64,000 bases of DNA from NCBI GenBank assembly GCA_012515235.1, contig JAAYYU010000079.1, forward strand, positions 1 to 64,000. The letters are read 5' to 3'. Of this stretch, positions 32,917 through 40,824 are shown piece after piece. Positions within the stretch are counted from its first letter, which is position 1. Each line of letters opens with the position of its first letter. The notes beneath the pieces are model-generated. The model saw only the letters and a list, made by a program, of their open reading frames with translations. It made no database searches and was not told the origin of the DNA. A program made the position numbers and the translations under genes. The DNA comes from Candidatus Anammoximicrobium sp. GTDB lineage: Bacteria; Planctomycetota; Planctomycetia; Pirellulales; Pirellulaceae.

Positions 32917-33052
32917 TTTCGTCCTCGCCAGAAAGAGCCGCCGTCGATGATTGGATCGAAAGGAAACCTGGGCCGGGACAGAATTTTAGGCAGAATCGCT
33001 TTCCGGTCCTAGATCGACTTATTGCGCCGCTGCCGCGCCGAGGTTGCTAGCA

Positions 33053-34327
33053 ATGCCCGAATACCCGCAGATCTTCCGCCTGCGGCAGTCCTTTGAACGG
33101 CCACGCGTGGCCGAAGTGGCTGCCGAGGTCGACGTCCGACTAGCCCAGCTGTCCTTGGGAGAGAAGATCTGGCCGGGGCACTCCGTGGCCATCACGGCGG
33201 GCAGCCGCGGGATCGCCAACCTGCCTGCGATCGTCAAGGCGATCGTGGACCATTTGCGGAAGTTGGGAGCCCGACCGTTCATCGTGCCAGCCATGGGCAG
33301 CCATGCCGGCGGCACGGCCGACGGCCAGCGGAAGCTGATTGAAGAGTACGGGGTTACCGAGGAGTACTGCGGTTGTCCGATCCGTTCGAGCATGGACACC
33401 GTCGTCGTGTGCCAGGCCCGTGAAGGATTTCCGGTTCATTTCGATCGCTTCGCGGCTGAGGCAGATCACGTCGTGGTCTGTGGACGCGTGAAGCCCCACA
33501 CTTCCTTCGCCGGAGATGTGGAAAGCGGTCTGCTGAAAATGATGCTGATCGGCCTGGGCAAGCACCACGGGGCCAAGATCTACCATCGCGCCATCATGGA
33601 CTACAGCTTCGCGCAAATCATCCGGAGTGTCGCTCGCGAGGTGTTGAGCCGTTGCCGCATCGTGGCGGGGGTGGCCATAGTCGAAAACAGCTACGACGAA
33701 ACGGCCCTCATCGCCGCCGTTCGGCCGGAGGAATTTGAATCGCGCGAGAAGGAACTGCTTGTGCTGGCCAAGCGGTGGCTGCCTCGCCTGCCGTTCGACA
33801 GCGCCGACCTCTTGCTCATCGACGAATTGGGCAAGGACGTCAGCGGCACGGGCATGGACACCAACGTCGTGGGGCGCAAGTTTGGGTACCACGAACCGGG
33901 GCCGACCGAGAAACCGGCAATCCGCTACATTGCCGTGCGCGGTCTGACCGCCAAGACGCATGGCAACGCGACTGGGTTGGGGCTGGCCGAATTCTGCCGC
34001 AGTCGCGTACTTCGAGAGCGGGACGTGAATGTGACGCGGATCAACAGCTGTACGGGCGGCGACGTATGCGCCGCAATGACGCCGCTGGACTACGAAACGG
34101 ACCACGAAATCCTGGATGCCGTGCTGCCGCTGATCGGCCTCACCGAGCCGCGCGACGCAAAGCTGCTGTGGATTCGCAACACGTTGCAGGTCGCCGAATT
34201 AGCCTGTTCTGCGGCGTATCTGGCGGAGGCCCGCCGACGGCCTGACTTGGAGATTCTCTCGTCGCCGTCCCCGCTGCCGTGGGATGCCGCAGGGAATCTG
34301 CCCGATCGAGTGACCGACTGGCTCTAA
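33053..34327 (+). CDS. LarA-like (DUF2088) family protein
   Basis: 424 residues from ATG 33053; a TTG at 33044 is an alternative. The N-terminal half has the LarA/DUF2088 pattern: VAITAGSRGIANLPAIVKAI, RPFIVPAMGSHAGGTADGQ and GRVKPHTSFAGDVESGLLKM followed by MLIGLGKHHGA. LarA enzymes are nickel-pincer-cofactor lactate racemases, but many DUF2088 paralogues catalyse other sugar-acid epimerisations or are uncharacterised. No larB/C/E cofactor genes are adjacent, so the assignment should stay at family level. Confidence 0.75.
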   Translation: MPEYPQIFRLRQSFERPRVAEVAAEVDVRLAQLSLGEKIWPGHSVAITAGSRGIANLPAIVKAIVDHLRKLGARPFIVPAMGSHAGGTADGQRKLIEEYGVTEEYCGCPIRSSMDTVVVCQAREGFPVHFDRFAAEADHVVVCGRVKPHTSFAGDVESGLLKMMLIGLGKHHGAKIYHRAIMDYSFAQIIRSVAREVLSRCRIVAGVAIVENSYDETALIAAVRPEEFESREKELLVLAKRWLPRLPFDSADLLLIDELGKDVSGTGMDTNVVGRKFGYHEPGPTEKPAIRYIAVRGLTAKTHGNATGLGLAEFCRSRVLRERDVNVTRINSCTGGDVCAAMTPLDYETDHEILDAVLPLIGLTEPRDAKLLWIRNTLQVAELACSAAYLAEARRRPDLEILSSPSPLPWDAAGNLPDRVTDWL

Positions 34328-34572
34328 AATCGCCGAACGGCGGCCTGAAAGATCGAGTTGTGCTGGCTAACCGGATTCTGCCGCCGGTGCGGATTCTTCC
34401 GGCTTTTTTGTCTGTTTCGCTGAAGTCAATTGGACCTGCCACCGATTTGATTAGGCAGTGGGCGATGGCGGCGTTTCGGGGGTCGAGACCGAACGGCGGC
34501 AATTCGCAGATCAGCCGGCGTGACTGGACGTCCGAGCGAGGCGGCTGAAGGAGTGGCTCAAACCAAAGGAAT

Positions 34573-35106
34573 ATGGATATGGAGTGGACGAAACGACTTC
34601 GAGGATTGCTCGTCGCTACGGCGTCAGTCAGCATGCTGCTTCCCCAGTTCGCGTATGCTGCCTCGTCAGGTCCCCTGAGCAATCCCAGTTCGGCGGCGAT
34701 TCGGGACGTCGCCCTGCGGGACGGCGGAGTCCTGACAGGGCAGGTCCTGGACACCGAAGGCATTCCGGTCGCAGCTACGCCCGTCGCGGTGATGGACCGG
34801 GAGCGAGCGGTCGCCACGGCGTTGACCGACAAAGACGGCCGTTTCGCAATGGCCGGCGTCAAGGCTGGCGTGTATCAGGTCGCCACGGCCAAGGGCGTCA
34901 CGGTCTGCCGGCTGTGGGCGCCGCGAACGGCCCCGCCGGCCGCCCAACCGGACGCTTTGGTGGTCAATGGAAACACGCTGATCCGCGGTGCCGATGGTTG
35001 CGGTAGCGGCGTGATCTCTTGCCTCTCCAATCCGTGGGTCCTCGGCGCGATCGTGGCAGCGGCGATCGCCATTCCCTTGGCCCTGGATGACGACGATGGG
35101 AGCTGA
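34573..35106 (+). CDS. Secreted carboxypeptidase-regulatory-like (CarboxypepD_reg) protein
   Basis: 177 residues; AAAGGAAT precedes ATG 34573. Residues 1-30 are a signal peptide ending AYAAS. Residues ~50-105 are a single Ig-like CarboxypepD_reg domain (GVLTGQVLDTEGIPVAATPV, DKDGRFAMAGVKAGVYQV). A single Cys-rich spot (GADGCGSGVISCL) precedes a C-terminal membrane helix (VLGAIVAAAIAIPLALD) ending in DDDDGS. Common in planctomycetes as small envelope proteins of unknown role. Followed by a terminator-like hairpin. Confidence 0.8.
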   Translation: MDMEWTKRLRGLLVATASVSMLLPQFAYAASSGPLSNPSSAAIRDVALRDGGVLTGQVLDTEGIPVAATPVAVMDRERAVATALTDKDGRFAMAGVKAGVYQVATAKGVTVCRLWAPRTAPPAAQPDALVVNGNTLIRGADGCGSGVISCLSNPWVLGAIVAAAIAIPLALDDDDGS

Positions 35107-35125
35107 ATCGCCTTCTGCAGAAACC

Positions 35126-35187
35126 GACAAGACCCTTTCGCCGGAACGGCCCGCAGCCTGCTCCGCTGGAAGGGTCTTGTCCGCTTT
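35126..35187 (+). terminator. Terminator-like hairpin after the CarboxypepD_reg gene
   Basis: Perfect 12-bp stem GACAAGACCCTT (35126-35137)/AAGGGTCTTGTC (35170-35181) followed by CGCTTTT. The 32-nt loop is long and itself GC-rich. Confidence 0.6.
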
Positions 35188-35351
35188 TCGCCACTCCCCA
35201 CTCGGTGCGTTGGTCAGCACCCCGGCCTTTCCGGCCAGGTCGGGCTTCGAAACGTCATCCGATGCCAGGATCGCCGTTCCGGGGCAGGGGATTTTTTGCT
35301 ACTGTTCCAGGCAGGAGTTTTCATGTCGATGCTGGCACGGTGGCCCCACGC

Positions 35352-36269
35352 ATGACTGTTCGCGGGATCTCTTGGCTCTGCTCGCTTCTGTTGCTGGCAG
35401 CGCTGGCAGGATGTCGATCCGCCCCGCTGGCTGCCGGGCCGCACCTCGATCCACTTTCGCTTCTGCCGTGGGCTCACCGCGCGGAGGAAGTTGCCTGGGA
35501 GAACTGGGCGGCAAGGCATCTGGAAAGCGGCGATCTGCTGTTTGTGCGCGGCGACAGCCGCATCCTTTTCGGGTTGGTGAATTTCTCGCAGCTGTGCACG
35601 GACCTTGCCGACAGTCGCTTTTCTCACGTTGGCTTGGCCTCGCAGGAGAGCGACGGTCTCTTTGTGTACGACGTGGTGGTCGGTGGCCCGCGCCGGGTTC
35701 CTTTTGGCAAGTTCGCCACCGACCGAAATATCTCCCTGCTGGCCGTCAAGCGATTGCAGCCTCAGTACCGCGGTTGCGTACCGGCAGCCATCGAGTATTG
35801 CCGCCAAATCAGCGTCCACAGCGGCAAGTTCGACACGGAACTCAGGCTGGACAACGACCACTACTACTGCTCGGAGATGATCGAACTGGCTTTTCGCCAC
35901 GCGGGCTTGCCCCTGTCACAGCCGATCCGCATTGACCAACTGCCCCGCATCGACCGCTTGCCCGCACCGACCAAAATCCTGATTGACACGTTGACCACGA
36001 TCGAGATGCAGCAGGAAATCTTCGTGCCCGGCAACGATCGCATCGGCATCTGGTCTTGTCCTTGCCTCGATCTGGTCATCGATGCCACGCCCACAGCGCG
36101 ACCGCCGTCAGATCCGGCGATGCCCCCCGGCGTGGTCAGGGGCTCAGATATCGCACGAAGTTCCGGACCGGCTGATTCGGTACGTACAGCTTGGGCTGGC
36201 CAAGAACTCCGCGCCCCAGATAGTACTGACCGGGCGCCGGAATCACGGGAAGCAGCGGCCGGTAGGTAA
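35352..36269 (+). CDS. YiiX/NlpC-P60-like lipoprotein
   Basis: 305 residues from ATG 35352. The signal peptide ends at a lipobox LAALAGC (Cys20). The body matches the YiiX/YebB-like permuted NlpC/P60 hydrolase family: SGDLLFVRGDSRILFG, the conserved His in RFSHVGLAS, and the catalytic Cys in YYCSEMIELAF. Such proteins may cleave peptidoglycan peptides or lipid-linked amides. The last ~45 residues (after GGVVRGSDI) look unlike the family and overlap, antisense, the end of the gene at 36136-36510. The original stop may have been lost and the tail may be accidental. Confidence 0.8.
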   Translation: MTVRGISWLCSLLLLAALAGCRSAPLAAGPHLDPLSLLPWAHRAEEVAWENWAARHLESGDLLFVRGDSRILFGLVNFSQLCTDLADSRFSHVGLASQESDGLFVYDVVVGGPRRVPFGKFATDRNISLLAVKRLQPQYRGCVPAAIEYCRQISVHSGKFDTELRLDNDHYYCSEMIELAFRHAGLPLSQPIRIDQLPRIDRLPAPTKILIDTLTTIEMQQEIFVPGNDRIGIWSCPCLDLVIDATPTARPPSDPAMPPGVVRGSDIARSSGPADSVRTAWAGQELRAPDSTDRAPESREAAAGR

Positions 36270-36510
36270 TGACGGGCGCGGCCGGCGCTGCAACCACCGG
36301 CCCCGCGGGCGCAGCAACCACCGGCGTGTGCCAGGCTGACGGAGGCGGCGGGAGGCACAAGGGGGCGGAGCCGTCAGCGTTGTACATCACGGTCGGAACA
36401 CCGGCTGCCGGTCCCACGGCGTGCAACTGCACCAGACCCTGATCCGCGCAAGCCGTTGGCAGGCCGATCATGACCGTCACCAAGCCCATCAATCTGGCAA
36501 CCCTGTTCAT
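36136..36510 (-). CDS. Small secreted planctomycete protein (hypothetical)
   Basis: 124 residues from ATG 36510 with AAGGAGC and GAGG upstream. Signal peptide about 1-22 (RLMGLVTVMIGLPTACA). The mature protein is Pro/Ala/Val-rich (VVAAPAGPVVAAPAAPV) and ends in a segment with alternating aromatic and polar residues: GQPKLYVPNQPVRNFVRYLSP. The C-terminal YVPxQPxRNxxRY pattern recurs in small envelope proteins of planctomycetes. Function unknown. Its 3' end overlaps the YiiX-like gene by 134 nt in antisense orientation. Confidence 0.65.
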   Translation of the reverse strand: MNRVARLMGLVTVMIGLPTACADQGLVQLHAVGPAAGVPTVMYNADGSAPLCLPPPPSAWHTPVVAAPAGPVVAAPAAPVITYRPLLPVIPAPGQYYLGRGVLGQPKLYVPNQPVRNFVRYLSP

Positions 36511-37039
36511 CCTCGATGCTCCTTGTTCCGAACGGACTGCAAACGCACGCGAACCGCGCCGAGAGCCGATCTGGGGTGGGCACGGCAAAGGAATTGTTGC
36601 GCCGAACCGAAACAAGGCAAGCCCCGCGAGAGGATCGCGTTGCGAAGCTCAAGGCATTCTGTGGCCGCAAACCGTTGACAGGCTGGCGTTTGTCCCAGCT
36701 AGCAGCGTGGCGGCAACGCCGGGCGCAACAACAAGGCACCAAGACCGGCCTTCCGACCGAACGTTAGCAGCGTCCGAGAAACAAGTGGCCACCGAGAAAA
36801 CAGACCGTGATTCCTCGAACGGTGCGAAACGGGTTCCGGCAACAGATTGCCTCCGCCCCCCAGCGGCCTTTGCCCGGCCTCGTCCAACAACTGCCCCTAC
36901 GGCCGCGGTTTCAGCTGCAGGATTTATGCAACTACGGGATAGACGTTCAGGCAGTTTTCGATCAAACTGTACCGCTTTCAAGATGAGCGGATTAGCGAAA
37001 ATGACCACCACCTGCCCCCCAAGGTACGGACGCTGACGG
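36511..37039. other. Divergent intergenic region before the apgM-type gene
   Basis: No open frame with recognisable motifs. It should contain the promoters of the small secreted protein (minus) and of the apgM-lysC pair (plus), but no box pair is close enough to consensus to name. Confidence 0.4.
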
Positions 37040-38245
37040 ATGAAGTACGCGATCATCATTCCCGATGGCTGTGCGGACGAGCCGCAAGCGTCGCTTGATG
37101 GCAAGACGCCTCTCCAGGCGGCTTGCACCCCGGCGATGGATGCAATCGTTGCCGCCGGGGCCATTGGCCGGGCGAGCCACGTGCCGGCGCATCTGCCGCC
37201 GGGCTCGGAGGTGGCCAACATGAGTCTGCTGGGCTACGATCCGACTGCCGTCTTCACCGGCCGAGCGCCGATCGAAGCGGCGGCCCAAGGCATCGAACTG
37301 GGGCCGAACGACTGGGCGATCCGCTGCAATCTGGTCACGATCGAAAACCAGGTCATGCGGGACTTCACCGCCGGCCATATCTCGACGCCGGAAGCCGCCG
37401 AGTTGCTGAAATCGGTCCAGGCGGAATTGGTGGGCGACCTGCCCGTGCAGTTCTTGCCTGGCGTCAGCTATCGGAACCTGATGATCTATCGCGGGGCTCG
37501 GCAATCGCCGCCCTTTACGAGCGACACGCGGGCCACGCCGCCCCACGACTTGACGGACAAATCGGTGATCGATGATTATCCGCGCGGCGGCGGCAGCGAC
37601 CTGTTGAACGATTTGATGAGCCGCAGCGTCGAGCTGTTCGCCGAGCATCCCGTGAATGAGACGCGCCGCCAGACCGGCCGCTTGCCGGCCACCAATGTCT
37701 GGCTGTGGGGGCTGGGCAAGCGGCCGAACTTGACGGCGTTTCGCGACGTGCATGCCAAGACCGGCAAGATGATCACGGCCGTCGATTTGCTGCGCGGCCT
37801 GGCGGCCCTCATCGGTTGGGACCGCATCGAAGCGCCCGGCGCCACTGGGTATCTGGATACGGACTACGCCTCCAAAGGACGCTGCGCCGTCGAGGCGTTG
37901 CCGGACACCGACATCATCTGTGTCCACATCGAGGCGCCGGACGAAGCCTCCCACGAAGGCGACGCGGCGGCCAAGATCCGAGCCCTGGAAGCGATCGATC
38001 AGCACATTGTCGGGCCGGTCTGGAAAGCGCTGCAGGCTTGCGGCGACTATCGCATCTTGGTCACGCCGGACCACCCCACGCCGATCCGGACCAAGACGCA
38101 CAGTCACGGCTTTGTTCCGTTTGCGATGGCGGGCGCGGGAGTGGCCCCCGATGGCGCGACGACTTACGACGAGCCGGCGGCGACTCGGTCGCAGCTTGTG
38201 TTTGAGCAGGGCTGGAAACTGATGGGATACTTCTTGAACACGTAA
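37040..38245 (+). CDS. Cofactor-independent phosphoglycerate-mutase-like protein, proposed homoserine kinase
   Basis: 401 residues from ATG 37040. Belongs to the alkaline-phosphatase-superfamily ApgM type: IIIPDGCADEP at the N-terminus, the nucleophile region PPGSEVANMSLLGYDP (Ser), VHIEAPDEASHEGD and TPDHPTPIRTKTHSHG metal ligands near the C-terminus. The length (about 400) is that of archaeal-type iPGM. Members encoded next to aspartokinase have been proposed to act as homoserine kinases. Here lysC begins 131 nt downstream, which supports that reading over glycolysis, but sequence alone does not settle it. Confidence 0.85.
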   Translation: MKYAIIIPDGCADEPQASLDGKTPLQAACTPAMDAIVAAGAIGRASHVPAHLPPGSEVANMSLLGYDPTAVFTGRAPIEAAAQGIELGPNDWAIRCNLVTIENQVMRDFTAGHISTPEAAELLKSVQAELVGDLPVQFLPGVSYRNLMIYRGARQSPPFTSDTRATPPHDLTDKSVIDDYPRGGGSDLLNDLMSRSVELFAEHPVNETRRQTGRLPATNVWLWGLGKRPNLTAFRDVHAKTGKMITAVDLLRGLAALIGWDRIEAPGATGYLDTDYASKGRCAVEALPDTDIICVHIEAPDEASHEGDAAAKIRALEAIDQHIVGPVWKALQACGDYRILVTPDHPTPIRTKTHSHGFVPFAMAGAGVAPDGATTYDEPAATRSQLVFEQGWKLMGYFLNT

Positions 38246-38376
38246 CGCCGTCCGCCGCCGTCGCGAGCCATGCCCGCTCCTGAAAAAAGCCGGGCTCCCG
38301 AAACGGCCCCGTGGACTTGGACGTAGGTTGCTTCCCTTTCGGACCCCTTACCTTTTTCAACGGAACTCCTGGGACT

Positions 38377-40155
38377 ATGCCTCTGATCGTACAGAAATTC
38401 GGCGGCAGCAGCGTGGCGGACGCGCAGAAGATTTTGGCGGCCGCCCGCAAGGCGATTCGCACTCAACAACAAGGCAATCAAGTGGTGATGGTCGTCAGCG
38501 CCATGGGCGACACGACCGACGAGCTGATCGAGTTGGCGGGCAAGGTCTGCGAGCGGCCGCCGGCACGGGAAATGGACATGTTGTTGTCCACCGGCGAGCA
38601 GATCAGTGTGGCTTTGATGGCCATGGCCATTCACAAACTGGGCCACAAGGCCGTCAGTTTGACCGGCGCCCAGATCGGCATCAAGACGGATGCCACGCAC
38701 ACCAAGGCGCGGATCAAGTCGATTTCGACCGAACGCGTGCAGCGGCTCTTGAACGAGGGCCACATCGTCATCGCCGCAGGCTTTCAAGGCATCGACGACA
38801 ATTTCGACATCACCACGCTGGGCCGCGGCGGCAGCGACACGACGGCGGTCGCGCTGGCGGCCGTGCTCGGCGCCGAAGCCTGCGAGATCTATACCGATGT
38901 GGACGGCGTCTACACGACGGATCCGCGTCTGCTGCCGGAAGCGCGGCACGTGGACCGGATCAGTTACGACGAGATGCTGGAATTGGCCAGCCTGGGCGCG
39001 GGCGTGATGCACAATCGGTCGATCGAGTTTGCCAAGAAGTTCAGCACTGCAATTCATGTCCGCAGCAGCTTCAGCGACTCGCCCGGGTCGCTGATCGTCG
39101 CCCAGCCGGAGTTTGCCGATCGCCCCGTGTGCGGCGCGGCGGTCATCCGCGACGAAGCCCGCGTTTCCGTCCTGGGCGTGCCCGACGAACCGGGCGTCAG
39201 TTCACGAATCTTCTCGCCGATCGCCGCCAAGAACATCAACGTCGACATGATCGTCCAGAACGTGGGCGAGCAGGGATTGGCGGACATCTCGTTCACGGTG
39301 CCGCGGAACGAACTGGCGGTGACGCTGGAGTCAGTCCTGCAAGCCGTCCAGGAATTGGGGTCCGGCAAGGTCGCGCACGATGAAAACGTGGCCAAGGTCT
39401 CGGTCGTCGGGCTGGGCATGGCCCGGCAGTCGGGGGTGGCGGAGAAGATGTTCGCCGCGCTGGCCGCCGAAAACGTGAACATCCAGATGATCACCACCAG
39501 CGAGATCAAGATCTCGGTGCTGGTGGAACGCGACGCGGCCCAGACAGCCCTCCGCGCCGTGCATCGCGCGTTCGAGTTGGACAGGCCGTCGCCCGGCGGC
39601 GTGACGCCGTTGACCGCCGCGCCGGCCAAGGCCAATCCCGCCGACGTGGCCTCGCGACTGCACGGCGCGAACATGGAGGAGCTGTTCATCGACGACATCT
39701 CGTTGGACGAGACGCAGGGGCGCGTCACCATCAGCGGGGTGCCCGATCAGCCCGGCATCGCCGCACAGGTGTTCCGCGAAATCGCGGCGGGGGCCGTGTT
39801 CGTGGACATGATCGTGCAGAGCCACGGAAGCCACGCCGACCGGGCCAGCCTCAGCTTTACCGTCCCGCGAGGCCAAGTCGAAAAGGCTTCCGAAATCGGC
39901 CGGCGACTGGTCAAGCAACTGAACTGTAAAGGCGTCAGCAGTTGCCCGCACATCGCCAAGTTGTCGGTCAGTGGCGTGGGCCTCCGCAGCCACACCGGCG
40001 TGGCCGTTCGCATGTTCCGCGCCCTGGCCGACGCGGGGGTCAACGTGGACATGGTCAGCACCAGCGAAGTGCGCGTGAACGTGGTGGTCGACGGCCGGAA
40101 CGGCGACACGGCACTGAACAGTCTGCGGGCGACGTTTGCCGACGCGCTGGGCTAG
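38377..40155 (+). CDS. lysC: Aspartate kinase with extended ACT region
   Basis: 592 residues from ATG 38377. The kinase domain (1-~245) has the KFGGSSV start and TDVDGVYTTDPR. It phosphorylates aspartate in the first step of Lys, Thr and Met synthesis. ACT-like motifs recur in the C-terminal ~350 residues: SVLGVPDEPGVSSRIFSPIA, KVSVVGLGMARQSGVAEKMF, VTISGVPDQPGIAAQVFREI and KLSVSGVGLRSHTGVAVRMF, so about four ACT modules instead of the usual two. Similar doubled ACT regions occur in some cyanobacterial aspartokinases. This suggests multi-effector feedback (Lys/Thr), which remains to be tested. Probably co-transcribed with the ApgM-type gene. Confidence 0.95.
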   Translation: MPLIVQKFGGSSVADAQKILAAARKAIRTQQQGNQVVMVVSAMGDTTDELIELAGKVCERPPAREMDMLLSTGEQISVALMAMAIHKLGHKAVSLTGAQIGIKTDATHTKARIKSISTERVQRLLNEGHIVIAAGFQGIDDNFDITTLGRGGSDTTAVALAAVLGAEACEIYTDVDGVYTTDPRLLPEARHVDRISYDEMLELASLGAGVMHNRSIEFAKKFSTAIHVRSSFSDSPGSLIVAQPEFADRPVCGAAVIRDEARVSVLGVPDEPGVSSRIFSPIAAKNINVDMIVQNVGEQGLADISFTVPRNELAVTLESVLQAVQELGSGKVAHDENVAKVSVVGLGMARQSGVAEKMFAALAAENVNIQMITTSEIKISVLVERDAAQTALRAVHRAFELDRPSPGGVTPLTAAPAKANPADVASRLHGANMEELFIDDISLDETQGRVTISGVPDQPGIAAQVFREIAAGAVFVDMIVQSHGSHADRASLSFTVPRGQVEKASEIGRRLVKQLNCKGVSSCPHIAKLSVSGVGLRSHTGVAVRMFRALADAGVNVDMVSTSEVRVNVVVDGRNGDTALNSLRATFADALG

Positions 40156-40274
40156 TGCAGCGTCGAAAAGCGGCCGGCCGGCGGGCGCGCCTAGCAACTC
40201 GGCTTTTGCAGAAAGCCGGGCTTCCGGAACGGTTGTTTCTTTCTGCCGACCGCCCAAACCCTGCCTGGAACCGC

Positions 40275-40313
40275 GGAAAAACCGGTTTTTTCGCAAATTT
40301 CGCCGGTTTTTCC
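40275..40313 (+). terminator. Terminator-like hairpin after lysC
   Basis: 11-bp perfect stem GGAAAAACCGG (40275-40285)/CCGGTTTTTCC (40303-40313) with a 17-nt loop that itself contains T6. It lies 119 nt after the lysC stop. A smaller hairpin GGCTTT/AAAGCC precedes it near 40200. Confidence 0.55.
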
Positions 40314-40425
40314 CGTGTTTCCCGTTGAAAAACGCCCAACACTGTTTCTAATCATCGCCATCCGCGCTGCGGATTGGAATCTCCCTAACTCACAATTTTC
40401 CTGTTCACATGGAGGGCTGTAGACA

Positions 40426-40746
40426 ATGCCGAAGCAAGCAGGTAAGCCGCTCAGCAAGACCGAGTTGTATGCCAAGATCGCCGAAGCCACCGAGTTGACC
40501 AAGAAGCAGGTCGAAGCGGTTTTTGAGGCGTTCAAGAAGGAGATCGAAGAAGCGGTCTCGCCCAAGGGCCCCGGCGTAATCCAGTTGCCGGGACTGGTCA
40601 AGATCATGCGCGTCGTCCGTCCCGCCACGAAGCGGCGCCAGGTGCGCAATCCCGCCACGGGCGAAATGGTGTGGGCCGAGGCCAAGCCGGCCAAGACGGT
40701 GCCCAAGGCCCGCGTCCTGAAAGGCCTGAAGGACATGGTCAGCTGA
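40426..40746 (+). CDS. HU-family DNA-binding protein
   Basis: 106 residues. Ribosome site GGAGG about 11 nt before ATG 40426. HU/IHF fold: N-terminal helices (LSKTELYAKIAEATELTKKQ then VEAVFEAFKKEIEEAV), beta arm start GPGVIQLPGLVKIMRV and the DNA-minor-groove loop RRQVRNPATGEMV (the classic RNPxTGE motif). Slightly longer and more basic at the C-terminus (KPAKTVPKARVLKGLKDMV) than E. coli HU. Followed by a strong terminator. Confidence 0.94.
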   Translation: MPKQAGKPLSKTELYAKIAEATELTKKQVEAVFEAFKKEIEEAVSPKGPGVIQLPGLVKIMRVVRPATKRRQVRNPATGEMVWAEAKPAKTVPKARVLKGLKDMVS

Positions 40747-40778
40747 GTGCCGTGCTCCGCCGATCCGCGCGATGCCCG

Positions 40779-40815
40779 CCGCCCAGTCCACACGCCATGG
40801 TTGGGCGGTTTTTTT
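40779..40815 (+). terminator. Strong rho-independent terminator after HU gene
   Basis: CCGCCCA (40779-40785) pairs with TGGGCGG (40802-40808), followed by seven T residues (40809-40815). Lies between convergent genes. Confidence 0.85.
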
Positions 40816-40824
40816 GCGCGCGGT

